Assembly (NCBI RefSeq): GCF_954871325.1
Contig: NC_088777.1
Span: forward strand, 3,660,509-3,724,508
DNA: 64,000 nt
Source: Gordionus sp. m RMFG-2023
Taxonomy: Eukaryota > Nematomorpha > Gordioida > Chordodea > Parachordodidae
Direction of reading: 5' to 3'
Position numbers and translations under genes: made by a program. The first letter of the stretch is position 1; every line of letters begins with the position of its first letter. Below are positions 25,691-38,982 of the stretch, piece after piece. Under the pieces are notes generated by a model. It saw only the letters and a list, made by a program, of their open reading frames with translations, was not told the DNA's origin and ran no database searches.

Positions 25691-26369
25691 TGGATCCAAA
25701 ATAAAAATAATTTAAAAATTAAAAGTGTATGAATGAATAATTTCGAACAATATTTGATTATTCTCCATTCCTATATGTTGTTGTTTTCAAAAGTCATTCA
25801 TAATTAATCTTTTTTTTTTGCGAAAAGGAAGAATTTTCTTTTTGTTTCTTAAGATTTTCATCTTTAAATTCCTTTGTCTTAAAAAACACAAAAATAATCT
25901 GTCAAACTAGTTACAAAATAAAACGACTTCCATTTTATATCAAGAAATATCAAAAAAAAATAAAAAATTAAATTAAATTAAGAGATAAGAAGAGGGCGGG
26001 CGGGAAAGAAAATTTTTATGATACACAAAACAAACCAATTTATATAAAAAAGATAATTAAAATATGATATTTGATTTATCTTGAGGAGCAATAGTATAAT
26101 AATTATAATAAATTAAATATATTATATATTTTCAGTTGAAGGTTTGAAAAATTTGATTATTTTCTTTATTTTATTTTAGTTTGAAGGATTATTAATATAT
26201 AACATTTGTAATCTTGAATTTCAATTCTAAGATCAAAATAATATATGAATAATTAATGATCAAAAATATTTTGTATTAATCAGGAAAAAAAAACCCAGAT
26301 CGGGCTAAAAAAAAAAAAATTTGAGAATTGACCGGATATATGAATTTGATCTCTCTGGGGTCTCTTATT

Positions 26370-27158
26370 CAGGATTGGGCAATCAGGGGTGTACTTGTAT
26401 TTAAAATACTAAATTACAAATACTTTTATAAAGTATTTTGTAATTATTACCGATTTCAACTATTTTTCAGACGATTACAAAAAAATAAATACTTTTGTAA
26501 TTATTTTTTTTGTTAAAATAAAATGTATGTCCAACATTTAATTATTTGAAACATTAAATTTGTCACCCGAGATAGCGAAAAAAAAATAACGTCTTTCATT
26601 TTAAATTAAGCCGGAAAAGCCCGAACGAAAATGCAAGATTTTTTTTTGAAGATGAGGAAGAAGATCTAGGAATTGAAAAAATAAGGTTTCTACATTAAAC
26701 GCTTAATGTCAATTAGACATTTTTGGCGGGAATTCCATGGCAGTGTCAACATCCATTAAAATGTAATTTAAAGTTAAACATATTTGGGGTGGAAATTTTT
26801 TGTCAAAAAAATATCGTCAAAAATCAATAATAAAAAATGAAAGTTAAATGTAATATCTATACTCAAACTAGAAATGAAACCAAAATCATATAAATGTAAG
26901 CTTATTAGGATGGTTGATATTTAATTATATTTTGCAATTATATTACATAATTTATGTGATGTATGATGTTCCAAACGATAAATATATTATTTAGTGGTTA
27001 TTAAGAATTAAAAATATTATTTAAAGTTTTAATAAAATTGATAGAAAAATTGAATATGCAAAATGTATTCGTCAAAGTTATTTGTATTTTAAATACATTT
27101 TAGGTATTTTGTTTTTATCATTTAAGATACTTTTTTTTAAAAAACTTGCCCAACCCTT
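26370..27158. mobile_element. hAT-like element with CAGGNTTGGGCAA ends
   Basis: The left end CAGGATTGGGCAA and the right complement AAGGGTTGGGCAAGTTTTTT enclose about 790 bases. Just inside both ends are inverted tracts rich in GTATTTNNAATAC. The interior has no coding frame. The 8-bp duplication is not clear. Similar ends occur near 62359, and similar AAGATAC-rich tracts near 34830. Confidence 0.55.
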
Positions 27159-27854
27159 TGATTATATATTTGCCCAGATGTTTAGTAAATCATTTAGCAA
27201 ATTTAACAAATCTATATCCTCTAAAAACGCGCGCGTTTAAACGATAATTCTAAACCAGATTTTGGCGGAATCTTAGCTGGAATAAGATGGTTTTTTTTTT
27301 CGAAATTAAAAATAAAAATTTTTTACAAAAATATTTCGGCCATATTTTTATCTTTCTATTAAAAAAGGAAGAATTATTTCACTTTTTTTTTGATAAAGTT
27401 TTTGAATTAATTTATTTTTTCTCTCGATGATCTGGACACATCGCCTAAAACAAATCAAATAAAATTTTTATAAAAGCTTTTAGGAACCGGTTTATCATTT
27501 ATAACATAACGGTTCAATTGCGGTTTCAAATATTTTGACTTGTTTTTTCCGGGTTCGAGGCTCGGTTCAACATCTTTATGAACTTAATTATATTATCGGT
27601 GATTGTTAGTAAAATTTCATTTCGATTTAGTGATCAGGAAATTCAGAATCGTAACATTATATTTTTTTAATTAAAGGTGTTGTTGTAAACGTTAGGCAAC
27701 AATCTCAAAGATGGATGTTTTTTTCTCTCGTAAGCTAAACGATTTACTATGAACAGAATTATGGAGTATTTCCTATGGGAAAGAGGGAAGTTCCGCCGTG
27801 AATCTTATTGGCGTTCCTTAGGTCCACCTTTTGTAAGACCTTTGGCCATGTTAA

Positions 27855-27976
27855 ATTTTTTATTTTGCTCATAGCTGGCAGAAATGCTCGGATCATCTCT
27901 ATTCGCCAAATCTCGATGCTAAACACAATATTATTTTAGCCAAAATCTCTTTAATCGGGCCGTTTAACAACACCAG
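27855..27976. mobile_element. Right half of a hAT MITE of the same family
   Basis: It begins near a GCTCATAGC block and ends GGGCCGTTTAACAACACCAG. The left half is not recognisable. Confidence 0.55.
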
Positions 27977-28882
27977 TATACATCGCTCCTGAATATTGTT
28001 TATATGTGTGGTTTTTTAATTTATCTTTTCATCTTTTATTCCTTTAGGGAAGTAATTCGTATTTTACTTATTTTAAAACAAACAAAATTTCTCTTATACA
28101 CCAATGTTTTATAAAATTATAATTCCCTTATCTTCTATTATAATTGTTTAATTTAATTTTTATTTTTATTTTTTTAAAAAAATATAGGTTTTTATATTTA
28201 ATTAATAAAGAGTACTAAAATGCAAATATTGCATCATCAAAATTCTCTCCACAAAATTTATTTGTCGCGCTTTGATTCGTTGATATAAATATTCTATTTC
28301 ATAAATTATCGATCAATTATATATTTAAATAATTAGAGCATCGATTCCTCACTCCCCGGAGGAGTAATAACTAATTCACCTACCAAAATATAAATATTTG
28401 TTTTTTTTAAGAATATATATATATAAATTAGTGTATAATATTAAATTTATATATTTCACGGGTGAGTTGTTTTAAAACACACACAAGTTTCCTATAAATA
28501 AGGAATGACTACGTCTCCGAACAGTGCCCAATACCAAAATCAAAGATGAACATGTCTACATATCTAGTCCTAGGTCAGTCGTTTGAATCTGAATGGACAA
28601 ACTGTATCTAAAACAACGTATGCAATAATAAACATAAAATCAAATAAACATTTTTCGTAACGCATTACATTTCATCAAAAAATAAGAAGGTATAATATGT
28701 CGCGACGTTTAAAAAAAATATAATCAATCTGGTTTATTACCTAATAACTTATCATCATCCATCCATATGTTTTACGAATTTTTAGCTCGAACAAAATCAC
28801 AACATTCAATTTTTTAAAAAAATTTTTTTTTATAGTTTTATATATCATACACGAAATCTTTGATAATTCATATAACTCCCAA

Positions 28883-29229
28883 AGACATGTGATAATACCT
28901 AGACTGACGATGCCATCAATGAAAAACAGCTGAGGACGCCATTTTGATTACCCATATCATTATCCAAAAAAAATTTTTAAACGAGGGGCCAATTTATTCC
29001 TATGTCTGACGCAAACTTTATTAAAGAATTGCCTGAGACTCAAACTTTATTAAAGAATTGATCATCGAGATAATAAGGAAGCAAGGTTATCAATTTATTA
29101 GTAGTTTAGTTTTTCAACATGAGAATAATTACTATACGGGTTACAAAAATGGCGGGTCCACCTGATTTGCATTTCAGCGATGTTTTCAAATGCATTATTT
29201 ATGAATGAATCTTCAGTCTAGTTAGTCAC
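28883..29229. mobile_element. MITE, CTAGACTGACGATGC family
   Basis: A full-length copy of about 345 bases. The inverted ends contain CTAGACTGACGATGC; internal markers are ATGGCG, TTTATTCCTATGTCTGACGC and CATGAGAATAATT. It contains a short internal tandem duplication of CAAACTTTATTAAAGAATTG. Confidence 0.78.
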
Positions 29230-29352
29230 CGATATACTTCCCTAATTTTTAACAAATTTCTTAAAATCCTATTTAATAACTAATTTATAAAGTAAAAATT
29301 TGACAACTAACTTCAACTTGATAAAAATACTTGGTCCCTACGGTGCCTATAC

Positions 29353-29545
29353 TAGTGTTGTTAAACGGCTCGTTTTGAGCCGATTTTTAAGATAATTCAA
29401 ATATTTCATCCAGAAAAATATTATGCAAGCCTGAAGATTTTGCTTATAGAAGGACCAAAGGTCTAGAAATATATCATCGAAATCTCTCGAGGCTTAGGTA
29501 ATATTATTCTGGCTACAATATTGAGTTAGCCCTTTAGCAACACTA
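29353..29545. mobile_element. hAT MITE, same family, exact 8-bp TSD
   Basis: A 193-bp copy flanked on both sides by GCCTATAC. The left end is a perfect TAGTGTTGTTAAACGGCTC. The exact duplication suggests a fairly young insertion. Confidence 0.92.
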
Positions 29546-30103
29546 GCCTATACTGCTTATACTAAATTAACAATAAGTTTTGTCTTTTTTTTTTCATTAC
29601 AAGTTATTTTATTATTCTATATTTTGATTAGATTTAACAATGATATTAAAAAATATTAAAAAGTTATACTTTCAAAATTTTTTTGAAAAAACCAGATATT
29701 ATTATGATAATATAAATAATTTACTTTTTAAAAGAAAAAATGAGGATAAGAGATAAATTGGTTTGAAGATTATAAAAATAAATTTTTTAAAAATTAAATC
29801 GATTCGTAAAAAGAAGAAAGGAGGGGGGTTAAAGTGCGCGATTTGACATTTTGTATTGGACCACCTAACCCGTAACTAAGCGGGGAGCGTGAATTTGGTG
29901 GCGGATATCCGACCTAATATATTTGTCCCTACCGCAACTCAATAAATAGATATTTGAGAATTTGGTTTTTTTTTCATTAGTGTTTTAAGTAAAAATATAA
30001 AATTGCATCAAATTATGCTTATAAATAATTACACAATTCAAGTCATTACAACTATAATAAATTGCATACATAATATAATGTAATTTATATTTTAATTATT
30101 TAT

Positions 30104-30111
30104 TTCTTTTC

Positions 30112-30143
<32 letters not shown>
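30104..30143. repeat. (TTTC)n short microsatellite
   Basis: About eight TTTC units after a TTTCTTTTCC start. Confidence 0.9.
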
Positions 30144-30254
30144 ACGAATCACATTTTAAAAATGACGAACCTAGTGTTATTTAATACATGAGAAAAGGAA
30201 AATAGGAAAAAAAAGTCCCCTTCATCCAATGGCCCCTTCCAAGAAAAATTTCTG

Positions 30255-30862
30255 GATACAGCCCTGTAGACATGGATGGGAACACGAACCCAAATCCAAC
30301 CCTCGATATTTCGCTGAACCCAAATCCTTACCCTTTTTTTAAATTTAGGGTTCAAGGGTCTAAGCTTTTATCTAAATTTTAAATATTTCATTTTACTTAT
30401 TTAAAATTTGTATGTTAAAAAAATAATATACAAAAAACATGTAATTATTTACGTTTAAAAAGAGTTCCTAATTTAAAACAATTGTTTTTATTAATTTTAT
30501 TGATCATTTTTTGATCATTTTTTCGTGGAATCATTTTTGTTATATTTAAGAGTGGGCAATTTTTCGTAAAAATTTTTAAATTTTACCCAGCAAAGCAGAT
30601 TTTAAAAGCTTCTTTTTTTTTTTTATAAATTTTAGGATATCGTTGTTTGTGGATTATTAAATTGATAGTAAGACAAAGAGAAGTACAAAATCACGAATAT
30701 ATTATAATTATAATGATAAATTATTTTTAAAAAGAAGATTTTTCTGTTTATTTTAACTAATTTTAATAAGTCATTATTTTTTTCTCCACCTGAGCCCGAA
30801 CCGGGTTCAGAGAAACCCTAAACCCATTTTTTTAGAAGGAGGGTTCACATCTCTGCCTTTAG
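30255..30862. mobile_element. CCGAACC/GGTTCGG family element
   Basis: The left part has GTAGACATGGATGGGAACAC, the right complement GGCAGAGATGTGAACCC; next to both are CGAACCC or AACCGGGTTC blocks. The interior of about 500 bases is AT-rich. Confidence 0.5.
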
Positions 30863-30869
30863 GGAAACT

Positions 30870-31850
30870 AATAAAGTGTAAGAAGATTTTATAATTTTAT
30901 ATAGGATTTCAGAAAAACTAATAATTAGATACATCTTCTATAACTCATGCCATTCTTTCTAATTTATCCATATAGGAATTTTTACATCCCCTAAAGCCAA
31001 TAACGATCTTAACCACCCTCCCTCCCCACCCAAACTAATTTTTATGACCCCCATTTAAAACTTTATCCACTTCCTCCTTCAATAACCCCTATCACCAAAT
31101 AAAATTTAGCAAGAAAGGAATTCAAATCAAAACCACCTTATTAAAGTGACAATAGCATCGTCATAACTAGCTACCTCCTTCAATTTCAATAATCTGCGTC
31201 ATACCCCCCCCCCCTCTCGCCCCCATTTAATGAATTATTTTTTATATATAAAACATATACCACAATCACGTGATGTACTTTTTCTGAGAGAAGTACTAAA
31301 CTCCTTTTCAATACTTAATTGGATGAAATGGGGTTTAAAGATCACATGCTACGAAAAAAAAGTGGCACTATAATATAATAATCTATCCGTAAAGGTATAT
31401 ATAATATCATATCTTTAAAATTTTTACGCTGGTAATTAACCTAAAAAATAATGATATTGAACCTATTTGAAAAATGCTTATAAATCTCTTAATTGAATTT
31501 AAAAGGGGGTATAATTTTCATTTAAAAAAAAAATATATTATCATTTTGCGTTTACTTGTCCTTTGTCTTAGATTAGTTTTAATTTTGCTTGAAATTATTT
31601 ACAATTTTTTTTAAGACTTTGTATTAAATAATATACTATAGAAGGTAAATTCCGTTATAAAAAAATAATTTAATTCTTATCTTAATAAAATAAGAAATTT
31701 ATTTCTGGAGGTTTCGGATATCCAGAACTATGCTATGTAGACCCGGTTTTTTTAAAGTAAATTCTGTAATAGGTGTTAGGACTTTGACTAATTCATTTTT
31801 TTTTTGATGTCTTTGCTATAAAAAAACAAAATATTTGCAATTTTTAAAGT
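30870..31850. other. Intergenic stretch, no gene seen
   Basis: A pyrimidine-rich part (30980-31220) with many CC and ACC blocks and an 11-base C run, then AT-rich DNA. No open frame of interest. Confidence 0.4.
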
Positions 31851-31854
31851 AATT

Positions 31855-31995
31855 CGGTTATATCTTAACGGATCAAAATGTCGAACCGGTATAGCAGTTC
31901 GGTTTCATTCTCTTCCAACGATTTTATATCAATTAGTTTTGGTTCATAAGATCTTTATCGGGTTTTTTTCTCGTTCTTTCCGGTTTTTAAGTTTT
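31855..31995. repeat. CCGGTTCGGTT repeat tract
   Basis: CGAACCGGTATAGCAGTTCGGTTTC and GGTTCATAAG...CTTTCCGGTTTTT repeat the motif seen at 27480, 33890, 39610, 49150, 49920 and 56870. Confidence 0.45.
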
Positions 31996-32025
31996 TTTTA
32001 AATTTCGAATATTAAAATTAGATTT

Positions 32026-32125
32026 ATATCAGAGATCTAGCAGGTCCTGCCCGTGCACATGAGCCGGACCGTATTTTAAATATTTTTTTTAAATATACCC
32101 GGGCCGGGCCTAAAAATCTTTTTAT
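32026..32125. repeat. GGCCCGGCCC family fragment
   Basis: AGAGATCTAGCAGGTCCTGC leads to GAGCCGGACCG and CCCGGGCCGGGCC blocks separated by A/T runs. Confidence 0.5.
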
Positions 32126-32559
32126 AAATTACCTTGGCATGGCGGAATATTTTAAATCGCCATTATTATCTATAAAATAAAAAATGAATTCCAAAGACTA
32201 GGCAACACAGGTCACCTAACCGATTTTTCGTTGTCTTGTTAACTCATTCTCTTGACCCCTTATCCCACCTTTCCCCTCAAATTAAATTTCATATGGGGTG
32301 GGAAGGGGGGGGGGGTTAATTTAATTCAGTTACAGTTTAGCAATAGGAAAATGGCACATATAATTCGTTAAGCTCCTTCCTTAAATTTTATAAATTTGTT
32401 TGTAATACCAAATTACACAATTTTAAATTAAAAAAAAAAGAAATTAAATTAAAAAAAAATACATATTTTAAATAAAAAAAAATGCTAACTTTTTAAAAAT
32501 TATTTTATAAAAATAAGATATGTAATTTTATATAAAAATACTAAATATGATGTATATTC

Positions 32560-33712
32560 CAGAGGTCTGTAGAGATACCATTTGCTTGGCCCGGCCCGAA
32601 TTTTTTATCCGAAAATTTTTTCGGCCCGGCTCTGCCCGGGTTATATATTTTCAGACCTGATCCATTTTTTAATTTTTATAGCTATTGTAATAATGGGCCA
32701 TTTAAAATATTTGGTTTTAAAATATACGGCCCGGCCCTCTCTGATATACCTTAATATTACATAGTACATGATTTTAATAATATTTAAAAAAAATCTTGCA
32801 TAGCTAACTAAAAAAAAACATTTAAACGCAAAAATTTTTTACAATTAAATAAAAAGGCAACTAAAATTATAAGGGAATAAATCCGTGGATGGATATGCAA
32901 TTAGATAAGATCTGCTCATATCTTGTATTACAATTTGATAAATAATTTATTTATTATTAAGTTATGTTGTATGTAATTTTACTATATTAATTTTAAAGTT
33001 TGTTTATATAATGATGAATGATGTAATAAACTATTTACAATTGTTTTTTTAAATATTAACATAAACATAATATTCATATTAAAAATCACGGGGCGAACTT
33101 GTTAGCCCGGGTTATCAGCAGTCTTTAGCGGGGTGGCCAGTGAGCCGACGGATCACAAGTTTGAGCAAGAATTTATCTAGCGCTTATTGTCAGGGTCGTG
33201 CGAAGACTTTTGGCGGCCATTTTAACACCCCTTCCCCCCTCCCAATTTGCCTACGTAAAGAAATTTGATAAACTAAACATTAAAAATAATAGCTAATTTA
33301 TTTTTCGTTCTTTTAACGCACATTCGACATTCGTTTACCGAAACCTTCATTCATTCAAATCAATATATACCATATTTAAAAAAAAAAGCCAATTGAAATA
33401 GCACCATTTATATATAATAAAGAGGGTTTCGACCTAAGACTTTGATACATGGGTCATTAAGCCCCGCCGAACAAACCCTAAATATATTATTTTATTTTTT
33501 TTAAAATTTCTCTTCTTTTTAATTATATATTTTTTTATTTAGAATATAGATATAGTATGTTAATTATAATTTTAATATTCTATTAATGCCGAGCCGCAAT
33601 TTTTTTTTTAAATTTCTGAATATACCCGGGCCGGGCCTAAAAAGATTTTTTTTGTTCCAAATCCGGGTCGGGCCGTGCTGTGCAAATGGTAGCTAGTTCT
33701 GCAAACCTTATA
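32560..33712. mobile_element. Larger GGCCCGGCCC family element, about 1.15 kb
   Basis: The left end CAGAGGTCTGTAGAGATACC, then ATTTGCTTGGCCCGGCCC, has an inverted partner at the right, GGGTCGGGCCGTGCTGTGCA then AATGGTAGCTAG. The interior includes a GC-rich tract (33085-33250) not found elsewhere in the window. The two ends could also belong to separate insertions, since no duplication is visible. Confidence 0.45.
33085..33250. other. GC-rich tract of unknown origin
   Basis: TTAGCCCGGGTTATCAGCAG, GGGGTGGCCAGTGAGCCGAC and GTGCGAAGACTTTTGGCGG stand out from AT-rich flanks. TGGCCAGTGAG and GTTTGAGCAAG loosely resemble A and B boxes. It may be an old SINE inside the 32560-33712 element. Confidence 0.3.
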
Positions 33713-33989
33713 AAACGAGGATAAATATGATTTGAGATAAAATAAAATAAAAATTATAATTTACTTAATATAAATCCGTAAGAAAACAAAATATGTTCAA
33801 GCTCTTAAATTAGGCTAATTTTGGCGGCCGCTACCATAGGCTGGTGCTGATACGTGTTTTGTCAGATTCCGACACACTTTTATTCATAGTCGGTTCGAAG
33901 ACCGGTTTAATTAGAGCCTTTTACTTATGGTCGGTTCGAACACCGGTTTAGTTTGATCCGGTTTATCAAGAAAACGTTCAAATATTTAA

Positions 33990-36715
33990 CTTTCCGCTGG
34001 TAATTTTTTACGCTTTCCTTGAAAATATCGTTACCTTCTTCTTATTTTTTTTTTTAGATCATATGATTCCTGGTATCTTGTCATTAGAAACAACAAATTT
34101 ATTTCTGTTAACTTATAAGATAATAACTAATTTTTAATGTTTTTTTTTACTTTTAATTAATATATTTTGATTTTCCTTAAGTTGAAATTGTAAAAATTGA
34201 ACTTATATTTTTGTTGTTGCTTATTTGGTTATTATAATTCTTAAATATTTTATATTTCTCAAAAATATTTACATTTAACGAATATGATATAAACAGGATA
34301 TCTATTACAAATTAATTTTGTTTTTTAATTTGGTAGTATGAAACGTATAGGGTATAGGTCAAGATATTTAGATTTTACGAAAAATAGGTACATAATAATA
34401 ATATCTTCGAGAGTTAAATATAAAAATATTTTCTCATTTCCTTCTCGTTTATATATTAAAGAAAAATTTAACTTATTTCGAAATACATTTTCATAATTTT
34501 TGCCAAATAAAACATGATTATCCTTGAAATGATCGTAATTATTCATTTGTTGATGATGGGTAATTTCTTTTTAAACATTTTAATTTCAGCCAAGATATAT
34601 ATAATTCTTCTCTTCTCAAGGGCAAGCAAATATAGTGAATTCATATAAGCATCTTCAGAATAATTTCGAAGTAAATCATAACAGAGATATTAAAGAAAAA
34701 AATCCAAAAATAGTAAATTCAGTATTCCCAGATGTAATAGGTGAAAAATTCATACATTATTCTTCTAAATATATAAAAGCAAAAAAAAAACAACTAATTA
34801 TTGGACATTTTTTTTAAAACAAATAGTATATCAAAATATTTGTATCTGTATCTTTTATCGAGAAAATTAAAAAGATACAAGATTCTTTTTAAAAAAAAAT
34901 AAAATATCCTTATATATGAAATATAAGCATCTTATTAAAAATTGCGGAAAGGTGTATTTGTGGCACCCCTTAACTCTGGAAACATACAAGGGCCTTACCG
35001 GGTCAGTTTGTGCATAGTTCAATGGGTGCTCAAATTATAAAAATTCTCTGAGGGTCATTCCACTATTTTTATGGGGCTTGAGTGATACCCCGCTATAGTT
35101 GGGTAATGGCTAAAATGTCGGGGCTAGTTTGGTTCAATCTCCAGGCTCTTGCTGGAAAAAAAAAGAAGTTAAATAGTAAGGCGTTTTAATTTATATTAGT
35201 TTCTTTCAAATTTAAGCTTCTCATATTTTTAAGAAAAAAAATCCCAAGGCAAAAATGATAGATTTCGGTTAAAACTCGGTCTAGTCCCTTTTTTTAGCCC
35301 ACTAAAAAAATTGTAATTACTAAATTATACCCCTCATTAGAAGTCGCTGACTGTTTATATAAGTTTTTTTTTGTATTTAACGTTCTTTATTATGTTAAAT
35401 AGCATGCTTTAAGAATTTCTCTCGAAAAAATTAAATATTTTTTTTTTTTTAAAAGTGCATATTATTTGAAAAACTTAATTATTTTTATAATGTAAGGCTG
35501 TTGTTATAGAACCCGAGTTCTGTAAATAGCCCTTATTGAGTGCTGTTATAGATATTAAAAAAAATAATATTTTAATATTGATTAAAATAAAATAAATTTA
35601 AATATTAATTAAAATAAATTTAAATAAATTGTAATATTAATTAAAATAAAATAAATTTAAATATTAATTAAAATAAATTGTATTAAAATAAATTATAATA
35701 TTAATCATAATAATATAAAATAATTATCATATTCGAATGAAATATATAGCGATTTACTTACGACCTTTTATAAAATATGCTACAATTTTTATTATATTTT
35801 ATATTCAAATTTATAGTCTAAAATAATACTATATAAAGTTAAAATTAGATATATATAAAAGTCATCGTATGTTTCCAACAAGTGTAATATTTATACATCC
35901 TATTTAAACATTTACAGCTATCCTTTACACCGATGAGTACACGGAAAATATTCCCTAACTATGCGTATTTTTTATATTTTAGAAAGATAGGTTTTTGATT
36001 ATACTTTTTTTTAGAGTTATTCAGTTGGCGTATTGTCCTGCGTTAATCGTCTAATTTTAATTGACTCCTCTTGCAGAGTTTTTAAGGTGATAAATCATGA
36101 AGGGCTAATTAGGCTTCTCCTAAAAATCGGATTACCCTGTCCATCAACCTGAGTTCGACAAAATCAATAAATATTATATTCAACCCCTAACAATATTTTT
36201 TTTCCCAGTTATGGCCAGCACCCTTGATTATTTTCTCCAGAAGAATCTGACTCTTGTTTGTTTTATAGGCCTTAAAATTGAGCTCTTTACCTGAATCTAG
36301 AATTTCTTTAAAGCAAAGAAATTAAGAAATAAGAAAGCAGACGATAATATAATTTGCAAAGAACAAATAATCCTTTTTTTTAAGAACTTATTTTAAATTT
36401 TGAATCGACAATAAAAAAAAACAACATCAAATTTAAATAAGGGAAATTTATATGCATGATTATTCGTTATTTTAATTATTTATCAAAGATGATTCTTTCT
36501 CTTAAGATAATAAATAATTTTAAATATTTATAGACCAAAAAAAAGTTGACGCAAATTATATTGGATCAAGATGGGAAACTAGTGGTAATTGTACCGGTTT
36601 TGAAATGCCTTTCCAAAAGCAGAAGAAATGTATAATAGATATTAGGTATATTTGTATATATAATGAATGACCTTTCTTAATAGTATTTATATTTTAAAAA
36701 AAATAATCTTTCTAG
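33990..36715. other. Mostly AT-rich stretch, no gene seen
   Basis: Two short frames (34325-34546 minus, 34635-34817 plus) show AT-driven codon use and no family. A more complex part at 34945-35160 ends in the TATAGTTGGGTAATGGCTAA MITE-like end. The rest is the AT tandem repeat and plain AT-rich DNA. Confidence 0.4.
35560..35715. repeat. AT-only tandem repeat
   Basis: Repeated AATATTAATTAAAATAAA and AATAAATTTAAAT blocks, with almost no G or C over 150 bases. Confidence 0.8.
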
Positions 36716-36717
36716 CA

Positions 36718-36998
36718 ATGACATATAATTATACCTAGACTGACGATGCATTCATTCAGCTAGTCATTTTGGTAAACCATATGGCAGTTATTCTCATGCT
36801 AAAAGCTAACTATTAAATTGATAACCTTGCTTCCTTATTATCTCGATGACCAGGCAGTTCTTTAATAAAGTATGAGTCAGACGTAGGAATAAGTTGGCCT
36901 CTCGTTTAAAGTTTTTAATAATGATATGGGTAATCAAAATGGCTTCCCCTGCTGTTTTCATTGATGTACACTTTTAATAAATGCAGCAGCCAAGAATC
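36718..36998. mobile_element. MITE, CTAGACTGACGATGC family
   Basis: A copy with an intact left end (ATTATACCTAGACTGACGATG) and a worn right end. Orientation is opposite to the copy at 28883. Confidence 0.75.
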
Positions 36999-37482
36999 TT
37001 CTAGCAGGGAGAGGGTGGGGGGGGTTATTTTTATGCCGTAGCAGCTAGATATCGAAGACTCCATCTTGTCTGTCGTGCAGGCTTTTTGCAGTTTATTTTT
37101 TTCTTGTAGCACAAGAAATCTCAGAAATAATTATATTCAAAAAATTCTGTCTATTCGTTTATCTGAACATTTGATACACTCTATTAATTTTCTAATCATA
37201 GTTATTGGTAGAGATAAATTAAATAGAATTTTTTTATTCCTAAATTTTTCCCTGTTCAGAGCTTTCCCATTTTCTGATCCTGGTTATACAAACTCTGTTG
37301 GAACAAATCAAATATAAATTAAAAGATACTTAAAAAAATATTTCAGATTAAAATTGTTTGACATTTGTAACATATTGATTGGAATACATTTTCTGCAAAG
37401 TCAGAATTTTTTTTAAAAAAAATTTTTTTTTGAATATCGCTCTCGTAGCCTATTCCTAATTCGGATACATACATTATACAAT

Positions 37483-37571
37483 ATGGCGTTAATGGCGTCT
37501 CCAGCTGATTTACATTGATACATATACTTTTATGAATGAATCGTCATTCTAGGTATTATTATATATCATGG
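37483..37571. mobile_element. Partial MITE, CTAGACTGACGATGC family
   Basis: Only the right quarter is present: GGCGTCTCCAGCTGATT, then GAATCGTCATTCTAGGTATT. Confidence 0.6.
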
Positions 37572-38044
37572 ATATTATACTAAGTATTTCTTTGTTCACC
37601 TCCTTTCTCCCCCCCCCCCCCCACTACATATGATATAATTTATCATGTTTATCTAACAAAAAATTAATATTTTAGTTCAAACTCAAGTGTTTGTAATGGC
37701 CGTAGCGAAAGATTTGTCCCATGTCATGATGTAAGTGAAACAATTTAATATACAGTGATGTGCAGATTTAATTCAAAACATTTCCATATTTATTAATATA
37801 TTTTAAAATAAAATTATTTGACTTGCAAAAAAATTGTCAAAATAACATATTTATATATATGTCATTGATTGGCCCTAAAATTTATGTGTATAACTTGTTA
37901 TATAAGAATAACATATTTTTACTATAACAATAATTATTAATTTTTATATATTTCTTTACCCTTTTCACAAAAATTACTTGAACCAAAATTCGATTTCAAA
38001 AAAAAATTTTTATACGTTAGCATACAAAAGTGGGATTTATTTAA

Positions 38045-38130
38045 CCCCCAATAATTTATTTTACCCCAAGTTCGATAGTTTATTTTGCCCCAGGTTCAAT
38101 AATTTATTTTACCCCAAGTTCAATGATTTA
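38045..38130. repeat. Tandem repeat, 26-base unit, about 3.5 copies
   Basis: Units of the form AATAATTTATTTTACCCCAA followed by GTTC; the copies differ at a few positions. Confidence 0.8.
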
Positions 38131-38451
38131 TAACTTATTACAGAATATTAAAACATAGTAAAACCCAATTCAAAATAACATCTCCCTTTTTCGTGTTACC
38201 CGAGATCATAAAATACGGGGGGGGGGGATATTCCACTTATGTTCGTTTTGGATAGAGAGAGTGTATATCCCACTTTCTTCATTCCGGATGAAGGGTATGT
38301 ATATATCCCACTTTTATTTTTTGAGGGGTAAAATATGTTTTTTACCACCTAAATTTAAAAATAAATATTTACAAAACGCTTCAATTTGTTTCAACGCAAA
38401 AACTCGAACGTTTAAATTTGGAAGCGGTACTTATATGGTGATTGTTATTGA

Positions 38452-38679
38452 TGTAGTTGGGTAGTTACCATATTTTTAGCCATTTAAGTCGATCAATTTT
38501 TTAAGCCGAAACTATCACTTTGGCCACCGGGTAGTTTTTCTTAAAAAAAGATGGCAAGTTCAATTTTGGAAGAAACTAATATTAAATTAAAATCGCCTTT
38601 AATGTCAGCTGATTTTCTATGGTAGCCGCCGGAAGATTGAGTCGAATTAGCCGACATTTAGTCCATTACCCAACTATTA
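38452..38679. mobile_element. MITE with TAGTTGGGTA ends and exact 8-bp TSD
   Basis: The left end TGTAGTTGGGTAGTTACC and right-end complement TAATAGTTGGGTAATGGAC bound 228 bases. Both flanks read GTTATTGA, an exact 8-bp duplication, so it is most likely hAT. A related end (TATAGTTGGGTAATGGCTAA) is at 35094, but no partner was found there. Confidence 0.78.
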
Positions 38680-38982
38680 GTTATTGAATACGAAATATAA
38701 TATGATAAGGAATATAGTTGTCAATAAAATAAAATAAATAAATAAAATATTACTTTTAGAAAACAAAGTCTGAGATAACATCGAAGTTGGCTAACAATCA
38801 TATGTGCAACGAACTTCTAAATCATTTCTTACATGGGCTAAAGATATTCAGATACTTTAAAAGTTATCATTATTTTTTAGAACAAAAATTATATTCCTTC
38901 CTTACATCTTTAAAGAAATATTATATTCCAAATACAGAGTTCAGTTTTTATTCATTAATTTTTTCTTCTTCTTTATATAGAT

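Noticed and set aside
37066-37317. 83-codon plus-strand frame
   Set aside because: No ATG start and no family; composition is like the surrounding AT-rich DNA. A single exon cannot be excluded.
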